64,000 nt of DNA from Microbacterium sp. 3J1. Lineage in GTDB: Bacteria; Actinomycetota; Actinomycetes; Actinomycetales; Microbacteriaceae. Location: assembly GCF_001049495.1 (NCBI RefSeq), contig NZ_CDWI01000009.1:212742-276741 (forward strand), read 5' to 3'. Position 1 is the stretch's first letter. Each line of letters starts with the position of its first letter. The notes beneath the pieces were generated by a model, which saw only the letters and a program-made list of their open reading frames with translations, searched no databases and had not been told where the DNA came from. Made by a program: the position numbers and the translations under genes. Positions 1 to 7,299 of this stretch are shown one piece after another.

Positions 1-1
1 C

Positions 2-1024
2 GACCCCGAGCGCATCTTCGAGGCCGTCGCCCGCACGCACGAGCGAATCGAGGGCGCGTACGCGGTGATCGCCGTGATCGCCGGTTACGGCCTGCTCGCG
101 TTCCGCGACCCCTTCGGCATCCGTCCCCTCATCCTCGGTCGCCGCCCGTCTACGGTGCCCGGTGCCGAGGGACGCGACGAGTGGGTCGTCACCAGCGAAT
201 CGCTCGTGCTCGAGAACGCCGACTACGAGGTCGTCCGCGAGGTCGAGCCCGGCGAGGCCGTCTTCATCACGAACGAGGGTGAGCTGTACTCGCAGCAGTG
301 CGCCGCCGACCCGACGCTCGCCCCGTGCGCGTTCGAGTACGTGTACCTCGCGCGTCCCGACTCGATCATGAACGGCATCTCGGTCTACGAGTCGCGCCTG
401 CGCATGGGCGACCGTCTCGCCGACACGATCGCGAAGCACGTGCCGATGGACAAGATCGACGTCGTCATGCCGATCCCCGACTCCTCGCGCCCCGCTGCCA
501 TGGAGGTCGCCCGCAAGCTCGGCATCGAATACCGCGAGGGCTTCTACAAGAACCGCTACGTCGGCCGCACGTTCATCATGCCCGGCCAGGCGGTGCGCAA
601 GAAGAGCGTGCGGCAGAAGCTCAACGCGATGTCGGCCGAGTTCCAGGGCAAGAACGTCCTGCTGATCGACGACTCGATCGTGCGTGGCACGACGTCGAAG
701 CAGATCATCCAGATGGCGCGGGATGCCGGTGCGGTGTCCGTCACGTTCGCCTCCGCGGCGCCGCCCGTGCGCCACCCTCATGTGTACGGCATCAACATGC
801 CGTCCCGGCACGAGCTCATCGCCCACGGACGCACGATCCCCGAGATCGCCGAGGAACTGGGCTGCGACCACCTCGTGTACCAGGAGGTCGACGATCTCAA
901 GGCCGCGATCACCGAGGGCACGGTCCTGGACGACCTCGACATGAGCTGCTTCGACGGACGCTACGTCACCGGCACGGTCTCCGACGAGTACCTCGCGTGG
1001 GTGGAGGGGTCGCAGACCTCGTGA
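2..1024 (+). CDS. purF: Amidophosphoribosyltransferase, C-terminal part (start lies before the window)
   Basis: Catalyses the first committed step of purine synthesis, converting PRPP and glutamine to phosphoribosylamine in the cytosol. The open frame runs in from the left edge; the visible part begins late in the glutaminase domain (DPFGIRPLILG) and holds the whole phosphoribosyltransferase domain, with the PRPP loop VLLIDDSIVRGTTSKQI and the PIPDSSR segment. The Bacillus-type iron-sulfur cysteines are mostly absent: the VYGINMPSR segment carries no Cys and the C-terminal Cys-x2-Cys pair is missing, so it looks like the E. coli class without a cluster. The GTGA overlap couples it to the MFS gene that follows. 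Identification is firm. Confidence 0.97.
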   Translation, partial: DPERIFEAVARTHERIEGAYAVIAVIAGYGLLAFRDPFGIRPLILGRRPSTVPGAEGRDEWVVTSESLVLENADYEVVREVEPGEAVFITNEGELYSQQCAADPTLAPCAFEYVYLARPDSIMNGISVYESRLRMGDRLADTIAKHVPMDKIDVVMPIPDSSRPAAMEVARKLGIEYREGFYKNRYVGRTFIMPGQAVRKKSVRQKLNAMSAEFQGKNVLLIDDSIVRGTTSKQIIQMARDAGAVSVTFASAAPPVRHPHVYGINMPSRHELIAHGRTIPEIAEELGCDHLVYQEVDDLKAAITEGTVLDDLDMSCFDGRYVTGTVSDEYLAWVEGSQTS

Positions 1025-2328
1025 CGACGGCTGCCCGGCCGCTGTGGCAGGGCCGCGCGCTCGCCCTCATCGGCATCGTGCTGGTCGCGTTCTCGCTGCG
1101 TTCGGCCGTGGCGTCCCTCTCACCGGTGATCGACCACGTCGCCGAGGACTTCCCCGTCTCCTCCGTCGTCGTCGGCCTCATCGGCGCGGCGCCGCCCGTG
1201 TGCTTCGCCGTGTTCGGCCTGCTCACCCCGCTGTTCGAACGCCGGTTCGGGCTCGAACGCGTCGCCGTCGCCGCCATCGCCCTGATCGCGGCAGGGCTCC
1301 TGCTGCGCGGGTTGTCGATCGACTCCACGACTCTGCTCGCATCGACCGCCGTGGTGTTCGCCGGCGTCGGGTCCGGCAACGTGCTGCTGCCGCCGCTCGT
1401 GAAGAAGTACTTCCCCGATCGGCTCGGCGTCATGATGACGGTCTACTCGACCACCATGGCGGTGTCGACGTTCGTGCCCCCGCTGGTCGCGGTGCCTCTC
1501 GCCGACACGGCGGGGTGGCGGGTCTCCCTCGGTCTGTGGGGCGTCTTCGCGGTGATCGCGCTCGTGCCCTGGGTCGCGATGCTGATCGCGAGCAGGACGG
1601 ATGCCGTCGCCACCGCGACTCCGCAGAGCGATTCGACGTCCTCCGAGGCCACCGACGACGGGGCCGATGCCGCGTCCATGGCGACCGGACCCATCGTCAC
1701 GTCACCGGCGAGCGCCCGGGTCTTCGGTCGACTCTGGCGACTGCCGCTCGCCTGGTCGATCGCGCTCGTGTTCGGCACCTCCTCGACGGTGGCGTACGTG
1801 TCGTTCTCCTGGCTGCCGACGATCATGATCGACGTGGGCGGGGTCTCGCCGTCGAACGCCGGGCTGCTGCTGTCGCTGTTCGGGCTCATGGGCCTGCCGT
1901 GCTCGCTGCTGGTGCCGATCCTCATCGTGCGCTTCCAGGCGACGCGTCCGGTCTTCTTCATCGCGATCGCCTGCGGGCTCGCCGGGCTCGCCGGGTTCCT
2001 GTTCTTCCCGACGGCGGCGCTGCCGCTGTGGGTGGCGCTGTTCGGCCTCGCGCCGGCGCTGTTCCCGCTGGCGCTCGTGCTGCTCAGCATCCGCGCTCGC
2101 ACGCCCGAGAGCGCCGTCGCGCTCAGCGGGTTCGTCCAGAGCATCGGCTACGCGGTCGCCGCGGTGTTCCCGCTGCTCATCGGCCTGCTGCACGACCTGA
2201 CCGACAGCTGGCTGATCCCGCTCTGGCTGCTCGTGGGCGTGCTGATCGCCGTGATCCCCGCAGGATGGATCGCCGGACGTCGACGCACCATCGAAGAGGA
2301 CTGGGAGCGACGGCACGGCCGCTGGTGA
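1021..2328 (+). CDS. MFS transporter, CynX/NimT-like
   Basis: A 435-residue polytopic membrane protein of the major facilitator superfamily. The N-terminal half has a hydrophobic helix at once (LALIGIVLVAFSLRSAVASL); the two six-helix halves are separated by a polar loop rich in Asp, Ser and Thr near residues 195-230. The layout fits the CynX/NimT branch, whose members carry small anions or nitroimidazole-type compounds; the substrate cannot be read from sequence. The GTG at 1021 overlaps the purF stop (GTGA), so it is probably translated from the purF message. A start inside purF is unlikely because the hydrophobic N-terminus begins just after this GTG. Confidence 0.85.
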   Translation: MTTAARPLWQGRALALIGIVLVAFSLRSAVASLSPVIDHVAEDFPVSSVVVGLIGAAPPVCFAVFGLLTPLFERRFGLERVAVAAIALIAAGLLLRGLSIDSTTLLASTAVVFAGVGSGNVLLPPLVKKYFPDRLGVMMTVYSTTMAVSTFVPPLVAVPLADTAGWRVSLGLWGVFAVIALVPWVAMLIASRTDAVATATPQSDSTSSEATDDGADAASMATGPIVTSPASARVFGRLWRLPLAWSIALVFGTSSTVAYVSFSWLPTIMIDVGGVSPSNAGLLLSLFGLMGLPCSLLVPILIVRFQATRPVFFIAIACGLAGLAGFLFFPTAALPLWVALFGLAPALFPLALVLLSIRARTPESAVALSGFVQSIGYAVAAVFPLLIGLLHDLTDSWLIPLWLLVGVLIAVIPAGWIAGRRRTIEEDWERRHGRW

Positions 2329-2380
2329 TCCCGGGCCCTCTCGTGACCCAGGGTCGCTCGGAGCTCCGGGCACGACGAAA

Positions 2381-2401
2381 CCCCCGTGTCACGCACGGGG
2401 G
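2381..2401 (-). terminator. Rho-independent terminator for the DUF3073 gene
   Basis: A perfect 8-bp stem CCCCCGTG/CACGGGGG with a 5-base loop. Read on the minus strand the stem is followed by TTTCGTC, fitting termination of the DUF3073 message; it may also stop transcripts from the MFS gene. Confidence 0.75.
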
Positions 2402-2422
2402 AGACGGCGACAGAATCGGCGG

Positions 2423-2611
2423 TCAGGCCTTTTCTAGTTCGTCCTCGTCTTCGTCGGCATACTCGTCTGCCCACTTGTCGACGTATGCGTCTTCGGAGTC
2501 GCTCGGGTGCCCGAGTTCGCGCTCCAGCGCAGAGTAGTTCACCGACGGACTGAAGGACTTCAGTTCGCGGGCGATCTTGGTGTGCTTCGCCTTTTGACGG
2601 CCACGGCCCAT
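2423..2611 (-). CDS. DUF3073 family protein (62 aa)
   Basis: A small conserved actinobacterial protein of unknown function. The N-terminus MGRGRQKAKHTKIARELK is the family signature; the C-terminus is very acidic (DEYADEDEDELEKA), giving a basic head and acidic tail that suggest nucleic-acid or protein contacts. The ATG at 2611 is chosen because a GAGGGGG ribosome binding sequence lies about 8 bases upstream, and the longer in-frame extension does not resemble the family. It has its own downstream terminator and looks monocistronic. Family assignment is confident; function is not known. Confidence 0.9.
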   Translation of the reverse strand: MGRGRQKAKHTKIARELKSFSPSVNYSALERELGHPSDSEDAYVDKWADEYADEDEDELEKA

Positions 2612-2760
2612 GCGCGAGACCCCCTCACGAGTTAAGCTGCGGGCAACCAGGGGCCCGATGCATTCACGACACCGGCTCGCGGCCGGTAAGAGTAGCATTC
2701 AGAATAGCACGCGGGTAGACCGCTCCGGCCGATGCCAGGCTGGGGAAGGGAGTGATCGTC

Positions 2761-3303
2761 ATGACCGACAGCACCTCGACGCCCTCGGAAGAGAGTGCTC
2801 AGAACGCGACGCTGCAGAAAGCCGTCATCGTCGGCATGCAGCCGCATCAGCCTCGACACGTGATCGAGGAGGCCGCCCGATTCGCTCGGCTCCTCCGGGT
2901 GCCGCTCGTGGTCGCGCACGTCGACGTCACCCGCTTCGTGACGTACGAGGACCCTGACGGGTATGTGCACTCGGCCCCCATCGACATCAACTTCGACGCC
3001 GGAACGGCCGAGTTCGAGGCGGTGCAGGCCGAGGCCGCAGCCGCGCTCGACGGCACCGGCGTCACCTGGACGGCGCGGCAGCTCGTCGGGGATCCGGCGC
3101 TCGCGATCAAACAGCTCGCGAACAAGCTCGACGCCCAGCTCATCGTGGTCGGAACCCGCAAGCGCGGCATCGGCGAGTCGATCCGGGAGTTCTTCACCGG
3201 TTCGGTGGCGGCCCGCCTCGCGCACCGTCAGCACCGATCGGTGCTCGTCGTGCCGCTCGAGGACCCGGTGCCCGACAACCAGGCCGAGATCTGGACCGAG
3301 TAG
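2761..3303 (+). CDS. Universal stress protein (UspA family), 180 aa
   Basis: A single-domain cytosolic Usp protein. The N-terminal strand KAVIVGMQPHQPRHVIEEA and the C-terminal nucleotide-binding signature GTRKRGIGESIREFFTGS followed by VAARLAHRQHRSVLVVP match ATP-binding Usp proteins. The ATG at 2761 is preferred to the GTG at 2752 because the AAGGGAG sequence ending at 2751 is correctly spaced only for the ATG. It stands alone between DUF3073, divergently oriented, and a very strong bidirectional terminator. A role in stress or dormancy is known for the family; the trigger here is unknown. Confidence 0.9.
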   Translation: MTDSTSTPSEESAQNATLQKAVIVGMQPHQPRHVIEEAARFARLLRVPLVVAHVDVTRFVTYEDPDGYVHSAPIDINFDAGTAEFEAVQAEAAAALDGTGVTWTARQLVGDPALAIKQLANKLDAQLIVVGTRKRGIGESIREFFTGSVAARLAHRQHRSVLVVPLEDPVPDNQAEIWTE

Positions 3304-3342
3304 CTCCTCCTCGTCGATTCGGACCGCGCGAGCCGACCGAGA

Positions 3343-3394
3343 CGAAACGCGCCGAACCCCGCGGAGTGTTCTCCGCGGGGTTCGACGCGTTTCG
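3343..3394. terminator. Very long bidirectional terminator hairpin
   Basis: Arms 3343-3366 and 3371-3394 pair over 24 positions with one mismatch around the loop TGTT; the core is CGAACCCCGCGGAG/CTCCGCGGGGTTCG. It lies between the convergent usp and padR genes and should serve both. A dispersed short repeat begins about 10 bases to its right. Confidence 0.85.
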
Positions 3395-3441
3395 TTCCGG
3401 TGCTGCGCTCCTCGCTCCACGACCGGGAGGAGCGGTGGGGG

Positions 3442-4068
3442 TCAGCGTCCGAGGGACGCCAGTGCGGTCGTGATGCTGCGAGCCGCGGCATCCAGTCCGT
3501 TCTCCAGCTCGGTCACGACGGACGACGGCAGGCTGCCGCCCTTCGCGACATGCGTGCGGAGGTCGGTGCGCACCCGGGCGCGGAAGGCGTTGATGACGGC
3601 ATCCGCCCGGTGCATCTCCTCGCGGCTGACGATGCGCTCGTCATCCCCGGCCGTGCGGGGGCGGCCCTTCGATGCGGCGCGATCGTCCTTCTCGGCTGTC
3701 GCGAGATCGGCGCGGAGGCTCTTCATGGCCTCCTTGACGCTCTGACGCACCTCGTTGGCGATGAGCCGAACCGAGTCGGTGAGGCCCGCCTCGATGCCGG
3801 CGAGGTCGCCCTCGCGCGATGTGAGCTCGGCGCGCCCGGCATCCGTGATCGCGTAGATGGTGGTGCGGCCGTCGACTGTCTTCGTGACGAGCCCCTCCTC
3901 CTCGAGCTTCGCGAGTCGCGGGTAGATCGTCCCGGCGCTCGGCGTGTAGGTGCCGCCCGTCCGGTCGGTGAGCGCCTGGATGATGCCGTAGCCGTGCTGC
4001 GGCGCCTCGGCGAGCAGCGACAGCAGGTACAGACGCAGATCGCCGTGGGAGAAGACTGCGGGGCTCAT
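3442..4068 (-). CDS. PadR family transcriptional regulator
   Basis: A 208-residue winged-helix repressor. The N-terminal domain has the PadR pattern DLRLYLLSLLAEAPQHGYGI, then TPSAGTIYPRLAKLEEEGLV and the wing VDGRTTIYAIT. The C-terminal part is helical and charged, probably for dimerisation. Its ATG at 4068 overlaps the stop of the DUF4097 gene (ATGA), with GGAG eight bases upstream; a slightly longer start at 4077 is possible. This padR/DUF4097 pairing is common in Actinobacteria. The two near-palindromic ATATAT sites at 4930-4971 in front of the operon are the likely autoregulatory operators. Confidence 0.92.
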   Translation of the reverse strand: MSPAVFSHGDLRLYLLSLLAEAPQHGYGIIQALTDRTGGTYTPSAGTIYPRLAKLEEEGLVTKTVDGRTTIYAITDAGRAELTSREGDLAGIEAGLTDSVRLIANEVRQSVKEAMKSLRADLATAEKDDRAASKGRPRTAGDDERIVSREEMHRADAVINAFRARVRTDLRTHVAKGGSLPSSVVTELENGLDAAARSITTALASLGR

Positions 4069-4904
4069 TCTTCCCACTCCGCATCGTTCGTGATGGAGGC
4101 GGGCGTGCGACGCAGGATGGTCACGCCGCCCGAGACCGAGTTGGCACGCAGGTCGACGAAGCGCCCGGCGAGCTCACCGGACGAGCCGGTGTAGTTGTTG
4201 ATCCCGGAGGATCCGCGCTCGACGCCGTCGATGAGCAGGCGTCCGCTCAGCGAGCGCACCACGTAGTTCGCGGCGAGCGACTCGTCGAGGCGCACGGTGG
4301 TTCCGCCGGACACCGAGTTGACGTTGATGGCGTTCACATCGCCGGCGGCGTCGACGAGCGTCGAGCCCGACACGATGTCGACCGTCGCACGCCGGATGGT
4401 GCCGGTGACGGCGACATCGCCGGAGACGCTGTTCGCGGTGATCGAGCCCGTGAGCCCACGCACCTGCACGTCGCCGGAGACGGAGTTGACGGTGAGGTCG
4501 CCGATGAGGGTGTCGACGATGAGGTCGCCCGACACGGTGTTGAGGCGGGCGTCGTTGCGGATGCCGGAGACCAGCGCTCCGGCGCTGACGACGCCGAGGT
4601 TGAGGGCGATCGAGCGGGGCACGGCCACGCTGACCTCGGCCTTGGGGCCGCCGGAGCCGAAGTTGCGGAAGACCTCGAGGAAGTTGTCCCAGCCGAGCTG
4701 CGGGTGGTCGATCTCGACCTCGCCGTTCTGGGCCTCGATGCGGAGGTCCTTGGTGGTGACGCCGTGCACCTCGATGCGGATGCCGGGTTCGTCGTGCGCG
4801 ATGACATCGACCTGTCCGCCGACCAGGCCGATCTTCAGCCGGGTGACGTTCTCGATGTCGATGACGCGTTCCTCGCCGGGGGCGATGAGCCACTTCTCGG
4901 TCAT
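4065..4904 (-). CDS. DUF4097 family beta-strand repeat protein
   Basis: A 279-residue protein without signal peptide or membrane segment. Its middle is a run of short repeated strands with the recurring phrase SVSGDV/NTVSGDLIVDTL/NSVSGGVTIL, spaced about 18-22 residues, as in DUF4097 beta-solenoid proteins (related to bactofilin-like adhesin folds). The ATG at 4904 has an AGGAG sequence 8 bases upstream. It is the first gene of a two-gene unit with padR. Function is unknown for the family; the constant linkage to PadR suggests an envelope-stress or ligand-sensing role, which is inference. Confidence 0.88.
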   Translation of the reverse strand: MTEKWLIAPGEERVIDIENVTRLKIGLVGGQVDVIAHDEPGIRIEVHGVTTKDLRIEAQNGEVEIDHPQLGWDNFLEVFRNFGSGGPKAEVSVAVPRSIALNLGVVSAGALVSGIRNDARLNTVSGDLIVDTLIGDLTVNSVSGDVQVRGLTGSITANSVSGDVAVTGTIRRATVDIVSGSTLVDAAGDVNAINVNSVSGGTTVRLDESLAANYVVRSLSGRLLIDGVERGSSGINNYTGSSGELAGRFVDLRANSVSGGVTILRRTPASITNDAEWEE

Positions 4905-4929
4905 GTCTGCTTCTCCTGGGTTGAGGGAT

Positions 4930-4971
4930 CACGATATATCGTGTGTGCCGAGCGTAACACGATATATCTCG
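4930..4971. promoter_or_regulatory. Tandem ATATAT operators, probably for PadR
   Basis: The perfect 14-bp palindrome CACGATATATCGTG (4930-4943) and a second near copy CACGATATATCTCG (4958-4971) are spaced 28 bp centre to centre, upstream of the DUF4097/padR operon. AT-rich dyads of this kind are usual PadR sites. Placement on one face about three helix turns apart favours cooperative binding (inference). Confidence 0.7.
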
Positions 4972-5013
4972 ATCTTGTCAAGAGCGTCTTCCGAGCGCGT
5001 GCCCTGATCGCAC

Positions 5014-5044
5014 TTGACATTGACGCAGCGTCAACTTCTACCGT
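5014..5044 (+). promoter_or_regulatory. MerR-type promoter with stretched spacer
   Basis: -35 TTGACA (5014-5019) and -10 TACCGT (5039-5044) are separated by 19 bp, and the spacer holds the inverted repeat TTGACGC-A-GCGTCAA (5020-5034). A 19-bp spacer over a dyad is the hallmark of MerR-family activated promoters; here it would give autoactivation of the tipA-like gene. Confidence 0.88.
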
Positions 5045-5082
5045 GGAGTCATCGAAGAACGGTTCCACGGAAGGAGGACGCC

Positions 5083-5889
5083 ATGACCGGTCGTGACTGG
5101 TCGATCCAGGAGATCGCCCGACTCGCGGGCACCACCAGCAGGACGCTGCGTCACTACGACGACGTCGGCCTGCTGCGACCCTCGCGCATCGCGCACAACG
5201 GCTACCGCCACTACGACGAGTCGGCGCTCGTGCGCCTGCAGCGCATCCTGCTGCTGCGCGAGCTCGGTCTCGGGCTGCCGCAGATCGCCGAGGTGCTCGA
5301 CCCTTCGACCGCTCCACAGAGCGAGGAGTCCGCACTCGAGACGCACCTCGCGCTGCTGCGCGAGGAGCAGAGCCGGCTGGCGCGACAGATCGCGTCGGTC
5401 GAGAACACCATCAACGCATTGAGAGGAGGTGAAGAACTCATGGCAGAGAACATGTTCGACGGTTTCGACCACACCCGGTACAAGGAGGAGGTCGAGCAGC
5501 GTTGGGGTCGCAAGGCCTACGCCGACAGCGACCGCTGGTGGCGCGGGATGAGCGACGCCGAGCGTGCCGACTGGCAGCAGCGCGTCTCCGACCTCGGTCG
5601 GGACTGGATCGCCGCCGCCGAGAGCGGCATCGATCCGGCATCCGCCGAGGCTCAGGACATCGCCCGCCGTCACGTCGACTGGCTCACCGGCATCCCCGGT
5701 ACGCCCGCGGCGGCCCTTCGACAGGCTCAGGGACCGGACGATGCGGTCAAGGCGTACGTGCTCGGACTCGGTGAGATGTACGTCGCCGACCCGCGCTTCG
5801 GCGCGAACTACGCGACGTCCGCCGGCGGCACGCAGGGTGCGGAATTCGTCCGCGACGCACTCCGCATCTACGCGGAGGGCAACCTGTAG
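5083..5889 (+). CDS. TipA-like MerR transcriptional regulator with TipAS domain
   Basis: A 268-residue ligand-responsive activator. The N-terminal MerR DNA-binding domain (about residues 3-75) reads WSIQEIARLAGTTSRTLRHY, followed by a coiled-coil near residues 80-112 and a C-terminal antibiotic-recognition domain of the TipAS type (FDGFDHTRYKEEVEQRWG; WWRGMSDAERADW). The ATG at 5083 follows AAGGAGG. TipAL of Streptomyces lividans binds thiopeptides and activates its own promoter; ligands here are unknown. An internal ribosome binding site and ATG at 5440 could yield a separate TipAS-like protein. A short palindromic repeat is embedded in frame near residues 211-218. Confidence 0.9.
   Translation: MTGRDWSIQEIARLAGTTSRTLRHYDDVGLLRPSRIAHNGYRHYDESALVRLQRILLLRELGLGLPQIAEVLDPSTAPQSEESALETHLALLREEQSRLARQIASVENTINALRGGEELMAENMFDGFDHTRYKEEVEQRWGRKAYADSDRWWRGMSDAERADWQQRVSDLGRDWIAAAESGIDPASAEAQDIARRHVDWLTGIPGTPAAALRQAQGPDDAVKAYVLGLGEMYVADPRFGANYATSAGGTQGAEFVRDALRIYAEGNL
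5424..5442 (+). promoter_or_regulatory. Internal ribosome binding site and ATG for a TipAS-like product
   Basis: AGGAGGTGA (5424-5432) stands 7 bases before an in-frame ATG at 5440. The resulting protein (5440-5889, 149 aa) matches the length and extent of TipAS, the effector-binding domain that S. lividans makes from inside tipA. The site falls exactly at the end of the coiled-coil. Confidence 0.7.
5712..5735. repeat. Short dispersed-type repeat inside the tipA-like gene
   Basis: The core CCCTTCGACAGGCTCAGGG is a sequence I recognise as an abundant small intergenic repeat in many high-GC genomes (from memory). Here it sits inside coding sequence and is read as LRQAQGP in a loop of the effector domain. 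Confidence 0.5.
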
Positions 5890-5897
5890 CGCGTTGC

Positions 5898-5925
5898 GTC
5901 TCGCTCCGCTCGCTCAACGACCGGG
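5898..5925. repeat. Dispersed short repeat, copy after the tipA-like gene
   Basis: The sequence CTCGCTCCGCTCGCTCAACG, continuing ACCGGG, nearly matches the element CTCCGCTCGCTCGACGACCG found twice in the ECF ATPase gene (25465-25575) and, more diverged, at 3404-3435. It lies just after the stop codon. Confidence 0.55.
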
Positions 5926-5947
5926 TCGTCGGCGCGTGCGGGGTCAG

Positions 5948-5981
5948 AAACGCATCCGAATCACCTGATTCGGGTGCGTTT
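5948..5981 (+). terminator. Terminator of the tipA-like gene
   Basis: Stem AAACGCATCCGAAT/ATTCGGGTGCGTTT (14 positions, one T-G wobble) around CACCTG, followed by TTCGG. The A-tract before and T-tract after make it potentially bidirectional. Confidence 0.8.
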
Positions 5982-6032
5982 TCGGCCCCGCACGCAGCAG
6001 ACGGTGCGTTTTCGGCCCCGCATGCAGCGGAC
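5973..6032. repeat. Two-copy 30-bp tandem repeat
   Basis: Units 5973-6002 and 6003-6032 (GGTGCGTTTTCGGCCCCGCA then similar) differ at two positions. The duplication copies the distal arm and T-tract of the neighbouring terminator. Confidence 0.75.
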
Positions 6033-6101
6033 GCCGCGACCACGCTTCGCACAGATCCGGACACCAGGGCAAGGGCGGCGACCGGATGCCGGGGCAGGGC
6101 G

Positions 6102-6107
6102 TAGGGT
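6102..6107 (+). promoter_or_regulatory. -10 element giving a leaderless start at 6114
   Basis: TAGGGT followed by exactly six bases and then ATG, so transcription would start at the A of the start codon. No ribosome binding sequence is present. One of seven such arrangements in the window. Confidence 0.55.
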
Positions 6108-6113
6108 CGTGCC

Positions 6114-6488
6114 ATGCCCCACCGCCGCACACGCACGAACGCGGCTCCGCTGTTCGGGGCGGCACTCGTCGCCTACGCCGCGAACGCGGCCCTCGGCACG
6201 GCCGTCGCGATGAGGCTCGTCGACACCCGCGACTTCCGCTGGCTGCACCACGCGATGTACATCGCCACGTGCGTCGCGTCGGCCGCCGCGTTCTCCGCGA
6301 TCCTCTGGGCTCGCCCGACGCAGGCGAGTCGCCGCGCGGCCCTCGCCCTCGCCCCCGCCGCCGTGCCGCTCGCCGCGATCCCGTACCTCGGCACGCACGG
6401 CCGACGGCATCCGCTCGTCGCGCTCGCCGCGGCACCCTTCATCGTCGCGGGCCTCGTCTGCTCGCGCATCCCGTCCGACCGGAAGTGA
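6114..6488 (+). CDS. Small four-helix membrane protein, function unknown
   Basis: I do not recognise this 124-residue protein. It has a short basic N-terminus (MPHRRTRTN) and about four hydrophobic segments ([73 protein letters not shown]), so it should lie in the cytoplasmic membrane. The start is supported by a -10 hexamer at leaderless distance. The nitroreductase gene begins four bases after its stop, so the two are probably co-transcribed. No residues suggest a catalytic role. Confidence 0.7.
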   Translation: MPHRRTRTNAAPLFGAALVAYAANAALGTAVAMRLVDTRDFRWLHHAMYIATCVASAAAFSAILWARPTQASRRAALALAPAAVPLAAIPYLGTHGRRHPLVALAAAPFIVAGLVCSRIPSDRK

Positions 6489-6492
6489 ATGC

Positions 6493-7296
6493 ATGGAACT
6501 GCTCGACGCCATCCGCCGCCGCAAGACCACCAACGGGCCGTTCCTGCCCGACCCGGTGTCGGAGGAGCATCAGCGCATCCTCCTCGAGGCTGCGGGGCGA
6601 GCACCCTCGCAGCTGAACAGCCAGCCGTGGCGGTTCGTGGTCATCGAGAACCGCGAGACGATCGACAGGATCGCTCGCATCTCGGGCGAGAGCATGACCG
6701 AGGCGATGTCGAACGGCACGTTCTTCGAGCGCTACAAGCCCTACTTCCGCTTCAGCCAGGTCGAGATGGAGGAGAAGCGCAGTGGGATGCTGTTCGACAA
6801 GCTCCCCGCGGCCCTGCGTCCGTTCACCAACCAGGTGTTCACCAGGCGCGGCCAGAAGCTGATGAACACGTTCGGGGTGCCGAAGACCCTGGGCGAGGAG
6901 AACCACAAGCTCGTGGCGGGGTCGCCGCTGCTGCTCGGCGTGATGCTCGACCGCAGCGAGTACCGCCCGGGTCAGTTGTCGTCGTTCTACTCGGTGTTCA
7001 GCATGGGCGCGGCGATGGAGAACGTGTGGCTCACGACGGTCGAGCTCGGCATGGGCATCCAGTTCATCTCCTTCCCGATGGAGGTGCCGGGGCGCTGGGA
7101 GGAGATCATCGACCTTCTGCACGTGCCCGACGACCTGGAGCTCATGGCCGTCTATCGTCTCGGCTACTTGCCGCCCGATCAGCGGCGGCCCGCGATCGAC
7201 TGGTCGAGTCACCAGCGAAAGCTCGCCTCGCAGTACGTCTTCCGCGAGAGCTGCGACCAGCCGCAGCAGGGGTGGGACGAGCCCCTCGGGGGCTGA
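6493..7296 (+). CDS. Nitroreductase family protein
   Basis: A 267-residue FMN-dependent oxidoreductase. The N-terminus [17 protein letters not shown] with the FMN-phosphate contact RRRKTTNG, then [20 protein letters not shown], are the classic nitroreductase segments; the C-terminal region holds [20 protein letters not shown] and VYRLGYLPP. Such enzymes reduce nitro groups, quinones or enones with NAD(P)H. An insertion rich in aromatic and charged residues (about 75-125) is larger than in minimal family members and probably caps the active site. It lies 4 bases after the small membrane gene. Confidence 0.88.
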   Translation: MELLDAIRRRKTTNGPFLPDPVSEEHQRILLEAAGRAPSQLNSQPWRFVVIENRETIDRIARISGESMTEAMSNGTFFERYKPYFRFSQVEMEEKRSGMLFDKLPAALRPFTNQVFTRRGQKLMNTFGVPKTLGEENHKLVAGSPLLLGVMLDRSEYRPGQLSSFYSVFSMGAAMENVWLTTVELGMGIQFISFPMEVPGRWEEIIDLLHVPDDLELMAVYRLGYLPPDQRRPAIDWSSHQRKLASQYVFRESCDQPQQGWDEPLGG

Positions 7297-7299
7297 CCG

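Noticed and set aside
298..1020. Upstream extension of the MFS frame into purF
   Set aside because: The extension is Arg/His-rich shadow sequence of purF; the membrane protein begins at GTG 1021.
2..1024. Iron-sulfur cluster in PurF
   Set aside because: Single Cys residues are present, but the Cys in the VYGI segment and the C-terminal Cys-x2-Cys pair of the Bacillus type are absent.
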